64,000 nucleotides of DNA, from positions 5,281,568-5,345,567 of the forward strand of contig NC_057925.1 in the NCBI RefSeq assembly GCF_018873765.1. The letters run 5' to 3'. The position numbers and the translations under genes are program-made. Of this stretch, positions 23,465 to 35,946 are shown piece after piece. The stretch is from Telopea speciosissima. Its lineage: Eukaryota > Streptophyta > Magnoliopsida > Proteales > Proteaceae. The notes beneath the pieces are model-generated. The model was not told where the DNA came from. It did not search any database and was given only the letters and a program-made list of their open reading frames with translations. How positions within the stretch are numbered: the first letter of the stretch is position 1; each line of letters begins with the position of its first letter.

Positions 23465-23850
23465 TGGACAAAATTTTGGTACTACACTTGTAGCAGGCAC
23501 GTTCCTGCTACGCTGCTGTCAGCTAAGGAAATGAGATCTTAAAGAGCATTTTAAAATATACTTAAACCGAGGAGGGTATTTATAAACCCAAAGGGTAGGA
23601 CGAAATTTTGCTGCTACACTAGTAGCAGGAATGTTCTTGCTACAAGGCTTGCAGCCAAGGAAATAGGATCTTAAAGGGTATTTTAGAAAATACTAAAACC
23701 TAGAAGAGTATTTATGAACTCAAAGGGGAGGTAAATTATTCAATTTCCTTGGCTGCCAGCCTTGTAGCAGGAAAATTTTTTTCCAAAGGGAAAGTGAATT
23801 ATTCCATTTCCTTGGCTACCCTGACAATGTAGCAGTAAAATTTTATCTAC
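23465..23850. repeat. Nested foldback MITEs
   Basis: Two direct copies of 'caaaattttg(g)tactac..tgtagcagg..gttcctgctac' (23466 and 23590) face two inverted copies of 'ttccttggctgcc..ttgtagcaggaaaatttt' (23745 and 23805). This looks like one element inserted in another of the same family, related to the MITE at 20186. Confidence 0.65.
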
Positions 23851-23975
23851 TACCACCATTGCCACTACCACTCTGCCACCGCCATTGCTACCACTACCGC
23901 CACCGTCACCACCATTGTCATCCCCATCATCACCACCACCACCATCATTACTACCCCATCGCCATCACCACCATG
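23851..23975. repeat. CCA/CAC trinucleotide microsatellite
   Basis: Imperfect ACC/CCA triplet tract. Its His/Pro/Thr-rich open frame is a by-product of the repeat. Confidence 0.8.
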
Positions 23976-24176
23976 GCTCTTACCTTCTCAAGAAATATAG
24001 AGAATCTATTCTCAGAAATTAAAGTACCAAATGGATTTTTTATTCTTGAAATATTTTATATTGATACAATCAAAACAATTTCAATTTTTTGACCAAAATT
24101 TATTTGTTGACTCTTTCATGAAATCAATCCGAAATTGAAATAAAAATCATATCAAATCTGGCCTTAGATAAGGAAA

Positions 24177-26325
24177 GAGTAAATTACTCCCCCCACCCCT
24201 CAATTATGCTCTAATGACAAACCCCTCCCCTGGGTTTTGAGTAATGACTCTCCTCTCCCCTGCTTTCCCAAGATTCTATCAATCGTACCCATGCCGTTAA
24301 AAATGACTGTTAAGTGGTGACATCATCCTAAATATATTCAATAAAACCCCAAAATACCCATATATTTGTGATATTCCAATAATACCCTCTAATCATAAAA
24401 CCCTAAAAACATCTCTAGGAAACGCCGCCGCCGTCGCGCCACCACGGTTGTATCTGTTATGTGCCTAATGGGGCCCACTATAGTGTATGGGCACTAGATT
24501 GGGCCAGCCTAGTATGGGATAGGTTAAAGGGCTTGATTTAACGCGTTCCATCAGCTTCGGAGCTTTTGGCGTATTGGTCAAGTACCTAACATTTGGTATC
24601 AGAGCTGGGCACCAGGTCAAGGGTTCAAGTCAAGGAAATGGCTACCTAGGAGAAGGGCTACCTGGAGTAGAGTGAAAGCCGTCAAGAAAGGGCTACCTGC
24701 CGCCAAGCAAAAACCTTGGAGCAGAGTGAAGCCGCTTGGAAAGGGCTACCTACCGCCAGAGTGAAAGCTACCTAGAGTGAGAGCCACCGAGGACGACGGT
24801 TGCGGAAGCGTGGTGGTCTGTTATGTGCCTAATGAGACCCACTATAGTGTATGGGCACTAAATTGGGCCAGCCTAGTATGGGATAGGTTAAAGGGCTTGA
24901 TTTAACGCATTCCATCAGCTTCAAAGCTTTTGGCGTATTGGTCAAGTACCTAACAGTATCCACCGCCGCCACCATGAAAGAACCTTGCATAGGGTTAGGA
25001 AACGTCGACGTTGTTAATGAGAATGCCAACATCCAGACCTTCAATGGCTTCCCGAAAGATCACCGGAGAAATAAACCACCACATTCTTGTTCTGGGTGCT
25101 CCCAACGAAGAAGAATTATGGTGAATTTGGACAAATAGAAGAGACCCAGAAAAGATAAGAAAGAAGAATGGATTAAGATCATCTGAGTTGAGGTGAAGTG
25201 AAGTGAGGAAGATGGGTTTCGTTTTTGGGAGTCTTGGAAAGGGAGTGGATCACGGTGATGAGGTGAAGTGAGGAAGATAGTTTAGGTCACTCCAATCACA
25301 ACTGGAAGCTAAGCCCTACTTTAGGTTACTCCAATAGCATAACTCTCTCTCTCTCTCTCTCTCTCTTCCTTCGCAACCAGCTATTGAATTGCCTCTTTAA
25401 TCAAGGATTCCGCTTCTGTATAATCTTCAGGTTTCTGTTTGATACTCCACAAGTCTACTTCAAGGCTACTTCTTCAATTCTGATTTTTCTGAATCTGGTT
25501 TCAGTTATTGCTTTAATTGCACATATTATTGTTTAATCACTAGATCATACCATTATTAGTTCATTGTTTTGAGCCCTTAAATCACTGCTACCAATTTCTG
25601 TTTTCCATCTGGGTTTTCAAGTTTCCTAACCCCAACAGGAAACCTCAATGTGTCTCAAATCAGCCACTGTATTGTAATCAAATCTTACTCTCATATTATC
25701 CCTGTTAATTAGACTGTATCGACCAGGTTCAGCCCCAACCAGATTTGTTCCGACTATCAACTTTCTCTAATCTGGTTCTAATTCCTAACCCTGTGGTTCT
25801 GGAATTCTTCTCTGCTGCACTATGAAAGAGAATTCCATCTATTAAGACTACATAGTGATCTGCAATTGAGGAATAAATAAGTCAAAAAAGAAGGCCCTAT
25901 AAAGAATCTAATCTGGGTTTGTTCGAATTAGCTAGGATTTGTTGAGAGTAGTAAAGATTTGACAAGAAACAGAGACTGATAACATAAAATCCTCAATGGA
26001 CATCTGAAAGTAGGAAGAGGAGAGACGATGAGTTATGGATCGGTAGCGTTCCTTTTAAATGGATAGGGATGATCAATTTATAATGAAAAGTGATTTTATA
26101 TTTTATATTTTTGAATCAACCGATTGGGGGCAGAGTTGCAGGAGGAAGAAGAAGGAGGTCAGAGGGTAATATAGTCTTTTTACAACACTTAACAGTCCTT
26201 TTTAACAGAATGGATACGGTTGATAAAATCTAAGGAATGCAGGGGAGGGGAGAGTCATTACCCAAAACCCAGGGGAGGGGTTTGTCATTAGAATATAATT
26301 GAGGGGAGGGGGAAGTAATTTACTC
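24177..26325. mobile_element. Long-TIR Mutator-like element, second family copy
   Basis: It has the same terminal sequence as the element at 20887: GAGTAAATTACTCCC at the left and AAGTAATTTACTC at the right. The homologous TIR extends to 'gttaaaaatgactgttaagt' (left) and 'acagtcctttttaacagaat' (right). The target duplication is ATAAGGAAA (24168-24176) against ATTAGGAAA (26326-26334), 8 of 9 bases. The interior differs from the first copy. It has a GCC-rich block disrupted by a TRIM, a short open frame (MKEPCIGLGNVDVVNENANI, from 24974), CT-rich sequence and no transposase. Confidence 0.85.
24455..24955 (+). mobile_element. TRIM retrotransposon, complete, 501 bp
   Basis: Two direct LTRs of 137 bp (24455-24591 and 24819-24955) start TGTTATGTGCC and end CCTAACA. 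Immediately after the left LTR lies TGGTATCAGAGC (24594-24605), a primer-binding site complementary to initiator-Met tRNA. A 5-bp target duplication GTATC flanks the element (24450-24454 and 24956-24960). The 227-bp interior has no coding capacity and repeats 'gggctacct' blocks. All hallmarks of a terminal-repeat retrotransposon in miniature are present. It sits inside the Mutator-like element and is therefore younger. Confidence 0.95.
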
Positions 26326-29300
26326 ATTAGGAAACTAGTCTCACTGTGTGTGAGTGGTGATAAGCTGGCAACGACTCATGTGGGAGTATATACTATAATT
26401 ATTCTTTTTTGTTTAATGTTTGTATAATAAAGCCAACAAAAATTTCCAATTTTTTAATTTATATAAAACGGCAACGTGTTTAAAATGCTTTTTGAACGGT
26501 TAATTGAGTCAAACACATTTTTTGGCATCACTTGAGAGCAATTCACCGGAATGCATTTTAAAAGGGCAAAAGCACATAAGAATGGCGCTTTATTCGCATT
26601 TTAAGCACAAATTAACTAACTAGTTCTAGTCCATTAACATCACCTTTTTTTAGACAATTTTTTTCTTTTCTTCTTTTTTTTTTTATTTTTTTATTTTTTT
26701 TTTTTTGTTTTCTTTTTTAGGCGGGGAGGGGGTTGGGAACTTTAGTAATTCATTTTTGTTTAAAGTCATGTTTCTTGTGAACCCAAGACTATTCGTATAC
26801 TTTTCCATTTCTTTTCATATATGAATGCAAACTCAAACAACTCATTTTCAACTTGTTTCATAGTAGGTTAACCAAAAAAAAAAAAAAAAACTTGTTTCAT
26901 AGTAGAGAGTCTCAAATCATATTGATTATTTTATATTTTTATTTAATTTTTTCCCCCAATTTTTCTAATCCTTGATCTTAACACTTTTTTCTTAACCAAA
27001 AAAAAAAAATCTTAACTTTATATCACAAAGGTTAAACAAGAATTATCATTTTTATATTTGATTGTTGGGAGAAATAGCTTCACACCGACAATGTGGAGAT
27101 ATTTTTCCACGTTCCTCTCATAACTTAACTGTGTGGGTTTCATATTGACATTCTCTCTCTTCTTCCTGACTATATGAACCTCCCAAACACACCGCTGGTG
27201 CTAAAAATCTTCTTTCTTGATTGTTTAAGGTATTTTCTATTTGGTTCCAGTTTCAATGTATATCAATTGAAGTTTCGATCCATTGTGTTTTAATTAACTT
27301 TACACTATTACTGCTACCAATTTATCCTTCATCGATCAATTTATTCAGAAGGTAGACCTTGGTGCAACAGTAAAGTTACTCCATGTAACCACAACCTCAT
27401 GTAATGGGTATGCCTTTTGTTATCCATCAACCTATTCGTGACAAACAAACACGCCCTAAAGTTTCTCTCCATAATTGCTTTTCTTCCCACCTTACCCTTT
27501 TCAGCCCATGAACGGGCGAAAAAAATGTGACTTCCTGTGAGGGTTCAAATCGGAGCCCCACAGGCCCGCACCCGACACCGCTGGCTTAGCATGAGATGTC
27601 ACATCTTAGCAAACAAAATTAATGTAAAACTGTTCCAATCTGACGTTTCATGAGTCATCAACTCAACATAGGCACTTTTCTTCATTTTTTTTTTCCGATG
27701 TGATGTTTCTTTGTTTTTAATAAAACTCCTAACTTAACATATAAAAGGTTGCAAGGGAGGTTGACTTCTCATGGGTGTTTACGCAAATACGTATTAAATC
27801 TACCACACAAGTAGATTCCATAATTTCTCATTTATCTGTAAATTATGAGTCCAATCCGAGCTTTATTTTTGGAGAAAAAAGAAAGTCAAAAATATGGTTA
27901 AAATATAGAAAATAAGAGCTAAAACTATGAACCATCCATAATAAATAGGCGTGGAAATATTCTCGCACTTGGGGCACAAGATGCGTCCAGACACATGGGA
28001 GTGGGTGAAATGACAATCTTGCTCCCTTGAATGGTGAAATGATTACCTTGCTCCCTTGGATGCAACAAGGGCACTGTGCAATCCCGAGCATAGAACAATG
28101 CCTCTAAATATATATACAATTGAATTTATCATATAGAATTAATATCTAATTAATCCATGAGGGATTAGCTATCCATATCGTTTGAAACTACCACAATGGC
28201 TAACATAGTGAATAAAATCATTTGGCATGAGTTTACAAGCACATCAACACGTCCACACTGCCACATTTTTATCTAAATATAATACAAAATAAGCAAAGAT
28301 GAGATATCATGGTCTTGAGCAACAATCCATAAAAATAGAATAAACTCTCTGCCCCCACCAGATTAAGTGTCTGCAATATCTGATTTCTTTCCCTCCCATG
28401 TCCCCATATTATCCTAGTTGATTAGACCTAGGGTTTTAGGTTTGTCACAAAACTAATTGTTTTTATCGTCAAAGAATGCAAAATTGATCAAAAATAGATT
28501 CCAAGAATGCATATCAAACACAACCTTGGTGCATAGTATCACCACTAGTATCAATCATCGTCAATATTGATACATATACAGATCGGCCGTATCAGGCCAA
28601 ACCCCTCAAAATTTCAATATAAAGTTTTTATTTTTTATTTGAACATTTTGCCATCCCTTGTTCCAATACCACCAATGCAATATTGGTCACTCCTGATGCC
28701 TAAAAGTACAACTGTGGTTAGACCAGCAAACCCTTCCCCAATATAATAGAACTTTTCATTACTCAGTCTTCCACTATTATGAAAGAACCTTACTTACAGA
28801 TGGATGAACTAGGGATATAAATAGATAGCTGAAAATCCAAATTTGATACCTATCTATATCCATTTAGAAGTATTAGTATCCAATCAAGGGTATATGGATC
28901 CAAATTCAGATAATGCGGAACATAATCTATTTGATTCAAATACGGATAATGATCTTGAGGATTTTTGAAGATTCGACCAGTTTTAGAGGATGAGGAAAAA
29001 AGTTAAGACAAGAGACATGGATTGAAAACAAGGCAGTTATGGGATATCCAAGTCAAAGGTGTACACAAATAGTGAAAAAATCAGAAACCGATTTTCATTC
29101 GTATTCGTTTAATGATATCCATATCTGATCATGGGATCTTCGGATCCGATCACATCCAATCTGCATTCCATCCATTTACATCTTTAGGCGAACTGTCAAC
29201 CATAAAAAAAGAATCTACTTGACGATTGTCGTGCAACCATACAACTGGCGCTGGTTGGAGTTCTTCACTCCTGGCACGCTTCTACAAAAAAAGGAAAATA

Positions 29301-29408
29301 TAATCGTGCATAACAATTTGTGTCAGACTTGCAGGTCGACGAAGTGCGGCTTAACCTGAAGCGCCCCTAACACCACAACTATCTGTTCGACGAGATGCCG
29401 ACATTACC

Positions 29409-29598
29409 GGATCCAGATCCTCTACTGCCGAGCTGCCCAACAGGACCGTGTTGCCCAGACTCGGTGCTGCGTGCAATGACCACCTTACCCCCACTCGGGC
29501 AAGGCATTTGGGCAGGGGTAAGGAGGATATTGCGTGCAGCACCGTGTCTGGGCAGCACGGTCCTGCCGGGCAGCTTGGCAGTAGAGGATCCAAATTGG
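29409..29598. repeat. GATCCTCTACTG hairpin MITE, copy iv (190 bp)
   Basis: Inverted arms GGATCCAGATCCTCTACTGC and GGCAGTAGAGGATCCAAATT, with a GC-rich interior that also folds back. Direct flanks ACATTACC lie at 29401-29408 and 29599-29606 (9 bp GACATTACC if the boundary is shifted by one). Unit B reads GATGCCATTACCCACC at about 37153, an empty site. Confidence 0.9.
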
Positions 29599-30260
29599 AC
29601 ATTACCCACCTAACCACCGGATTTCCCTCTTGACCTTCAGCTCAAGCCCTCAATCTGTTACCACCATTGGATGGGTTCCATCTTTTATTCTTTTAAGTAG
29701 GTTCCACCACACCCATGTAGTCTTTTATCACATCCACCAATGCTGCTGTTCCGCAGTTTAATATTATTTAAATTTAATAGCATGGAAAAGGTAATTGTCC
29801 ACAGAGATTCTCCTGTCCACTCAATGAAATAGGGAGGTAGGGATATTTATGTCATTTCAAATTGATATTTATGCCAATCTAATTGCATTTAATATCAGTC
29901 GTGTGCCGTATGACTTTGCATGAAAACTTTTATCTTTTCACATCAATATGGTTCAAGGGGTCAAAATTTTTTATTTTTTATTTATTTTTTGTTTTCTTTT
30001 ATATGAAATACAATTTTTTTTTAATAAAGATAATAGTGTCATTTCACATGTGTATCAAAAAAATATGCATGACAATGTCACTTTTTGATAATGATATAAT
30101 GATACGTTACTTACAACGTATTTTTTTAAACTCTTTTATACCAAGTCTTAAAAATCTTTAAAGTATACAATAGCAAGCAATTAAATGAAGTAGTCAAGTT
30201 CTAAATACACTTATAGAGGTGTCATTTACACATTCCCAAAAAAAATTTTAAATTAATTTA

Positions 30261-30419
30261 AGGAAAAAGTTTTCATACACGGTTGTGTAAGCCGTGTATG
30301 TGAGAGGGTCTCTCACAAAGAATTGGAAAAGTCATAAATCCCCACCCATTAATTAATATCTTGAAACTCCCACCCTCTCACATATACAGTTTATACGACC
30401 ATGTATGAAACCTTTCCCC
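30261..30419. repeat. hAT-like MITE, unit A only
   Basis: Inverted arms AGGAAAAAGTTTTCATACACGG and 'ccatgtatgaaacctttccc'. Flanking TTAATTTA (30253-30260 and 30420-30427) is an 8-bp direct repeat. Unit B has no counterpart at about 37730. Confidence 0.75.
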
Positions 30420-30540
30420 TTAATTTAATATTGGAAGTATCATCTTGATCAAACATCTCAAAAGAATGTCTTGAAATATGAACGGACTTATATGGAAGTT
30501 CTTGCTAACCATCGCACCCCTCCCTTCTCCTTAGCCTCTG

Positions 30541-31035
30541 ATGCGCGGAATTTTGTTCCTTGACTGTCTAATCATGGCCAATGCAACCCCCTGCTCATCT
30601 ATACCTCCTATTACTTTGACTCTATCTTCCTCTACTGATTCCTTTAAAGAGAAACTACTTGCTTCACGACCTTCATCATCTTGGGCTGATCTTGTTGATG
30701 ATGAAGCCACCACGCACCAATGTTATGGATCGTGCTCTGCGTCCTGCATTGAGGATACTGCTTCTAATGTACTAACAATCAAGATTGACCCAAAACTTCA
30801 AGTTTGCCTAAAAGAACCATGGCATCTTAGCTTCATTAGTAAATTGTTGAACTTGTACCTTCTTTACCTCCTCACGAAACATCGCCTTCAAGCTCAATGG
30901 AAGCTCTAACAGCAATTGTAAATCATTGATCTCGGATCGGGATACTATGTATTTAAGTTTACTTGTCTGGCAAACTATCACAATGTCCTCTTCAATGGCC
31001 CTTATTTGATAGCTAGATGTTTTCTCTATTTTCGA
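30541..31035 (+). pseudogene. LINE ORF1 (DUF4283) remnant, unit A
   Basis: The frame from 30541 reads SWADLVDDEA, then DPKLQVCLKEPWHLSFISKL and KHRLQAQWKL. After a stop the sequence continues as LGSGYYVFKFTCLANY, NVLFNGPYLIARC. This is the order of motifs in the DUF4283 domain at the start of plant L1 ORF1 proteins (conserved PW, a leucine-rich stretch, L-W, then F-F and GPW). Stop codons and the lack of the rest of the element make it a relic. Unit B carries the same relic. Confidence 0.7.
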
Positions 31036-31077
31036 TGTTAGAAACCCAAATTCTAAACTTCACAAATCATTGCTACA

Positions 31078-31498
31078 TGTAAATCGGTACTGGGCTTGGG
31101 CCCATTAAGGACCGCCCACAAGGGGCAGGTTGCGACTCGTGTGATGGAGGGGGGCAGTCACTTAAGTGACCAACTCCCAATGGGAGTCGACATAGGGTGG
31201 GTCGCTCATAGGGGGTTTGGCTATAAATAAGTCTTTATAGCGCAAACCCTAACACATATGATATAACATCATTTCGGATTTTCTCTCCTCCTCTTCGATT
31301 TCTGCGTTTCCTAGGGTTTCTATCATTGCCTAGGGTTTTGTGGTGTGGAGTTCTCTGTGGATAAGCCTGTAGAGATCGTGAAGTGCTCGTAACTGTAAGC
31401 CGTCTTCGATCGTCCCTTCCGCTGCGATTCTATTCCTTTGAGGTAAAATCTAAACCTATATTTTATGTGGATTGGAATGCTCATATGCTAACACAGAT
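31078..31498 (+). mobile_element. Unclassified ~420-bp insertion with promoter-like features
   Basis: Present in unit A and absent from unit B, where 'caaatcattgctacacatac' is continuous near 38510. It starts TGTAAATCGG and ends near ATGCTAACA, contains CTATAAATAAG (31220-31232), and then has a transcript-like stretch (TTTCCTAGGGTTTC) and a donor-like GAG|GTAAAAT (31441). TG..CA-like ends and an internal TATA box suggest a solo LTR. No target duplication could be fixed and no internal region remains. A captured promoter plus 5' UTR is the alternative. Confidence 0.5.
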
Positions 31499-32120
31499 AC
31501 AGTAATCTGGGTGAGATTTCCCAAACTCTCTTTAAAATTCTATGATTATCAGATATTTTTTTGTTTGGGACATAAGTAAGCCCTTGAAGCCCAATTACAC
31601 CACGAAAAAATTTATCAAGGTCATTATGAAAGAAAAAAATCTTGAAATATGTAAGGAAGTGAATTTAGTAAAAATTATTGAAAAAGCAAAAAAGAAAATA
31701 CCATACATGATAATAGACCTCATGGTATGTACAAAGACATGATATTTTAATTACAAAAATGTAAAACGTAAATAAAACAATACTATATGTGAATATACAT
31801 ACAAAATTAATTGGGCTTTCCTTATTTAGTTTTTATGAAAATAAAACTTAAATTAAGAACATATTTGATATTTCTATCAAGTGAGAGGGTTCTCCATGAC
31901 GTTAGTAGGAGGAATCTACACACCACGCCAATGATAGTGGAGAGAGAGAATATCAGTACAAACCCCACATCTCATTATGTGAGAAGACGCATATTAAAAT
32001 TTACACTCCAGCATCATCCACTTCTTTTTCCCTTAATATGCAAAACCAATAGGGATAAAAGTATGACCGGTTCCAATCCTCGCTTATTTGGGGCCTACAT
32101 GTGTACATGTGTGTGGCACA

Positions 32121-32310
32121 GGATCCAGATCCTCTACTGCCGAGCTGCCCGGCAAGACCATGCTGCCTAGATACGGTGTTGCACGCAATGATTGATGTAT
32201 CCCCACTCGGGCAAGGCGCTTGGGCAAGGATAAGGCGAACATTGCATGCAGCACCGTGTCTAGGTAGCACGGTCCTGTCGGGCAGCTCGACAGTAAAGGA
32301 TCCAAATTGG
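32121..32310. repeat. GATCCTCTACTG hairpin MITE, copy v (190 bp)
   Basis: Same length and ends as the element at 29409. A perfect 9-bp target duplication TGTGGCACA lies at 32112-32120 and 32311-32319. Unit B shows TGTGGCACATACC at about 39230 with no insertion. A 9-bp duplication points to the Mutator superfamily for this MITE family. Confidence 0.95.
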
Positions 32311-33299
32311 TGTGGCACATGCCTTCCTGCATATTAATGGTAAATCAAATACCTTAGAAGATTTTTTAACAAATGGCCTCCTATTTTGAGTATTTAGCAA
32401 ATCAGGCCTGGGTAATGATAATGTCAGCACATTTTCCCCACTTTTATCTATTCAATATTTTTCATATAACTCTTACCTACCATTTTCTTGTTTTTTTTAA
32501 TGGCAAAAGGTTATATGTACAGTCATGTATAGGTTAAGGCACGGCCATACATATACCATGCGATGGAGAAAATAAAATGGTTAAAATGACCAAAAACCCG
32601 CCTCCCATTTGACGAATCATCGATGCACAAAATCTGCCGTCATTTCCTCTTTTTAATAAAGAAGCTGAATGAATGTCCTTGGTTTCCAAATCTATAAGAG
32701 ACATGCACACTGTTGCTCACATTGACTAGTAGAAATTTTTTGTATAGTAGGTGATTTATTTTTTTAAGGGAAAATGATCTCTATGTATCCGATATCATGC
32801 GCATGTTCATTCTTTTCTTCTCTCTCTTTTGATATATGGGTTCTTATGCAATGTATAGTTCTCATTTCGTGCTCTCATTGTCTTGGCGTAAGAGATTCTA
32901 TTTCACACTCCAGCAATATGTTGATCTTGCACTTTTTGAAAAGGGTAAGTGTTCTTTATCTGATCGCACGGTTCCTACACCTGCACAAGATCAATTAATA
33001 CCCTCTTTTGGTTCAATCTATGGGTGGTAAGGAGTTCATTTTATAGGGAGAAGGAGACAAACATACACAAGATGTAGACGTCCACGCTTTCAAACGGGTG
33101 GCTTTTTTTTTGGGGGGGTGGGGAGGGTGTCTCTTGTGCTTCATCTTCTTCTTCTTCAACATTAACTACTCAACAACTTTAAAATATAATTGATCAAATT
33201 CTAACTCTTAATATATTATTAATATATTTCTGTCACATTATCGTCTAACAATAATTATCAATATGTTATCATAGGAATTACAATATTTATTGGAAAAAA

Positions 33300-33430
33300 T
33301 GATTTTGTTAGAGAAAATAGCTCATGCACCCAAACACATGGTGGGGGCGAAATGACCACCCCAACCCTGTTGAAAAGTAGAAATCCTATATCTGTTGATG
33401 CTCCAACGCATACTCCCATTGGCCTTATAT
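33300..33430. repeat. Degraded ACTTGGTCGCG-type MITE sequence, units A and B
   Basis: The 'catgcacccaaacaca' and 'gaaatgacca' blocks resemble the hairpin family seen better preserved at 47385 and 55365. The same sequence recurs in unit B at about 40190-40300, so it predates the duplication. Confidence 0.45.
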
Positions 33431-35946
33431 GTCGGTACCATGTCATCGTCGGGTATGTAATATGAACATCATTAGATCCATTCCTTCATGTGAAATGGCA
33501 AATAATTGTGAACATAAATAAAATATGAGAGAAAGAACGCTACCCAGTTGCGCCAGACACGCAGCCCCTGTGCCCTGACACAGCGGTGCGCAAAATTAAT
33601 GGGTATCCAACTTAATTTTCTTCTATTACAATATGAAACATTATTAGAGAGCATGACCTAATTTTATTTTAGTTATTTGTTTCTCTTTATTTTTAACTTC
33701 TTTCCAATTGCAAAATAACATCAACATTCTACACAATTTTTTCACCTCGCGTATGAATATAAGGCTTCCCTACAATTTTATTGTGTTGGGCTTATTTCAT
33801 GGATTATTGTATGTTCTCTAAGGTATCAATACTAAAGTATATCTTTCTACTACATGGCATCAGCATATTTATAAAAAGAATTCTGATATGGTAAGAAGTT
33901 ACTTGACATGAATTAATAATTTTTTACTAGATATGAATATGAAGAAAAAAAATATGAAAGTATTTTTGAGATTAGACTATGATATTTTGATATACTAACA
34001 AAGCAATAAGCGGCATCGAGGGGTGCCCCCACTGAATGTGACGAAATGATTTAATATTTTAGTACATAGGAGGGCAGCAAGGTCATTTCATATGAAAAGT
34101 ACAACACCTATATGTACGTTTAAAGTACCAACACCTGTTCCTGTCGCTTCCATATTTACCCTTCTTCACCTTTTTTTAGACATTTTATTTTCTTTCTTTT
34201 TTTTTCTTTTTTCTTTTTTTTTTTTTTGATTGGGGGGGAGGGGGTTGGGAACTTTAGTAATTCATTTTTGTTTAAAGTCATGTTTCTTGCGAACCCAAGA
34301 CTATTTGTATACTTTTCCACTTCTTTTCATATACGAATGCAAACTCAAACAACTCACTTTCAACTTGTTTCATAGTAGTTTAACCCCAAAAAAAAAAAAA
34401 AAAAAAACTTGTTTCATAGGTAGAGAGTCTCAAATCATATTGATTATTTGATATTTTTATTTTATTTTTTCCCCAAATTTCCTAATCCTTGATCTTTAAC
34501 ACTTTTTTCTTAACAAAAAAACAAAAGATCTTAACTTTATATCACAAAGGTTAAATAATAATTATCATTTTTATATTTGATTGTTGAGAGAAATATCTTC
34601 ACATCGACAAGGTGGAGATGTTTTTCCACGTCTTCTCATATTTTAACTACGTGGGTTCCGCATTAACATTCTCTCTCTTCTTCTTGATCATATGGACCTC
34701 CCAAACACAATGTAGGTGCTAAAAACCCTCTTTCTTGATTGTTTAAGGTATTTCCTATTTGGTTCCAGTGTCAATGTATATCAGCTGAAGCTTCGATCCA
34801 TTGTGTTTTAACTAACTCTACACTATTACTACCACCAATTTTATCATTCATCGATCAATTTATTCAAAGGGCAAACCTTGGTGCAACAGTAAGGTTACTC
34901 CATGTAAGAACCACAACCTCATGCATTGGGTACGCCTTTTGTTATCGATCAACCTATTCCTGACAAACAAACACGCCCTTATGTTTCGCTTTATAATTGC
35001 TTTTCCTACCAGCTTATCCCTTTCAGCCCATGAGGCCTAAAAAAAAATGTGACTTCCTGTGAGGGTTTCAATCGGAGCCCCACAGGCCCGCACCCGACAC
35101 CGCTGGCTTAACAAGAGATGTCACATCTTAGCAAACAAAATTAATGTAAAACTGTTCCAATCTCACGTTTCATGAGTCATCAACTCATCGTAGGCACTTT
35201 TCTTCATTTTTTTTTTCCTGATGTGATGTTTCTTTATTTTTAATAGAACTCCTAACCTAACACATAAAAGGTTGCAAAGGAGGTTGACTTGTCAAGGGTG
35301 TTTATGTAAATACGTATTGATACTTTTTCCCCATGACTTACGGATTAAAATTGAACCAACTTTCCCTATCCTTTTTGCCACTTGGTAGTCCACTTGTGTG
35401 CCTTTAAATCTACCACACAAGTAGATTCCGTGATTTTTTTTATTTATCTGTAAACTATGAGTCCAATCCGAGCTTTATTTATGGAGAAAAAAGAAAGTCA
35501 AAAATATGGTTAAAATATAGAAAATAAGAGCTAAAATTATGAACCATCCATAATTAATAGGCGTGCAAATATTCTTTGCACTCGGGGTGCAGATGCGTCC
35601 AGATACATGGGAATGGACAAAATGATCATCTCACTCCCTTGAATGACCAAAATGACCGTTGCACCTTGCCCCCATGTGTCTAGGTGCAACAAGTGCCGCC
35701 ATGCAATCCCGAGCATGAAACAACGCCTCTATATAGGTATACAATTGAATTTTTAATATAGAATTAACATCTAACTAATCCATGAGGGATTAGCTATCCA
35801 TATCATTTGAAACTACTACAATGGCAAACATAGGGAATAAAATCATTTGGCACGAGTTTACAAGCATATCAACACGTCAATACTGTCACACTTTTATCTA
35901 AATATAATACAAAAATAAGCAGAGATGAGATATAATGGTCTAGAAC

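Larger units (their letters stand above)
26640..34160 (+). repeat. Tandem segmental duplication, unit A (about 7.5 kb)
   Basis: Collinear with unit B (34165-41110). Shared landmarks are 'cacctttttttagacaattt' (26641) with cacctttttttagacattt (34168), 'gggaactttagtaattcatt' (26733 and 34247), 'ggagccccacaggcccgcac' (27553 and 35076), 'accctagggtttt'-type blocks (28427 and 36210) and 'actaacaaa(g/c)..ataagcggcat' (33993 and 41073). Divergence is visible every few tens of bases, so the duplication is not recent. No intact gene was found. The contents are an LINE ORF1 remnant, an Au-SINE-like tail (27355-27425) and MITEs. Confidence 0.9.

Noticed and set aside
23859..24092. His-rich open frame
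   Set aside because: It is produced by the CCA/CAC trinucleotide microsatellite.
29351..29633. Four overlapping open frames on both strands at a GC-rich patch
   Set aside because: They coincide with the 190-bp hairpin MITE, and similar frames recur at 32001-32337 and 7667-7956 for the same reason.
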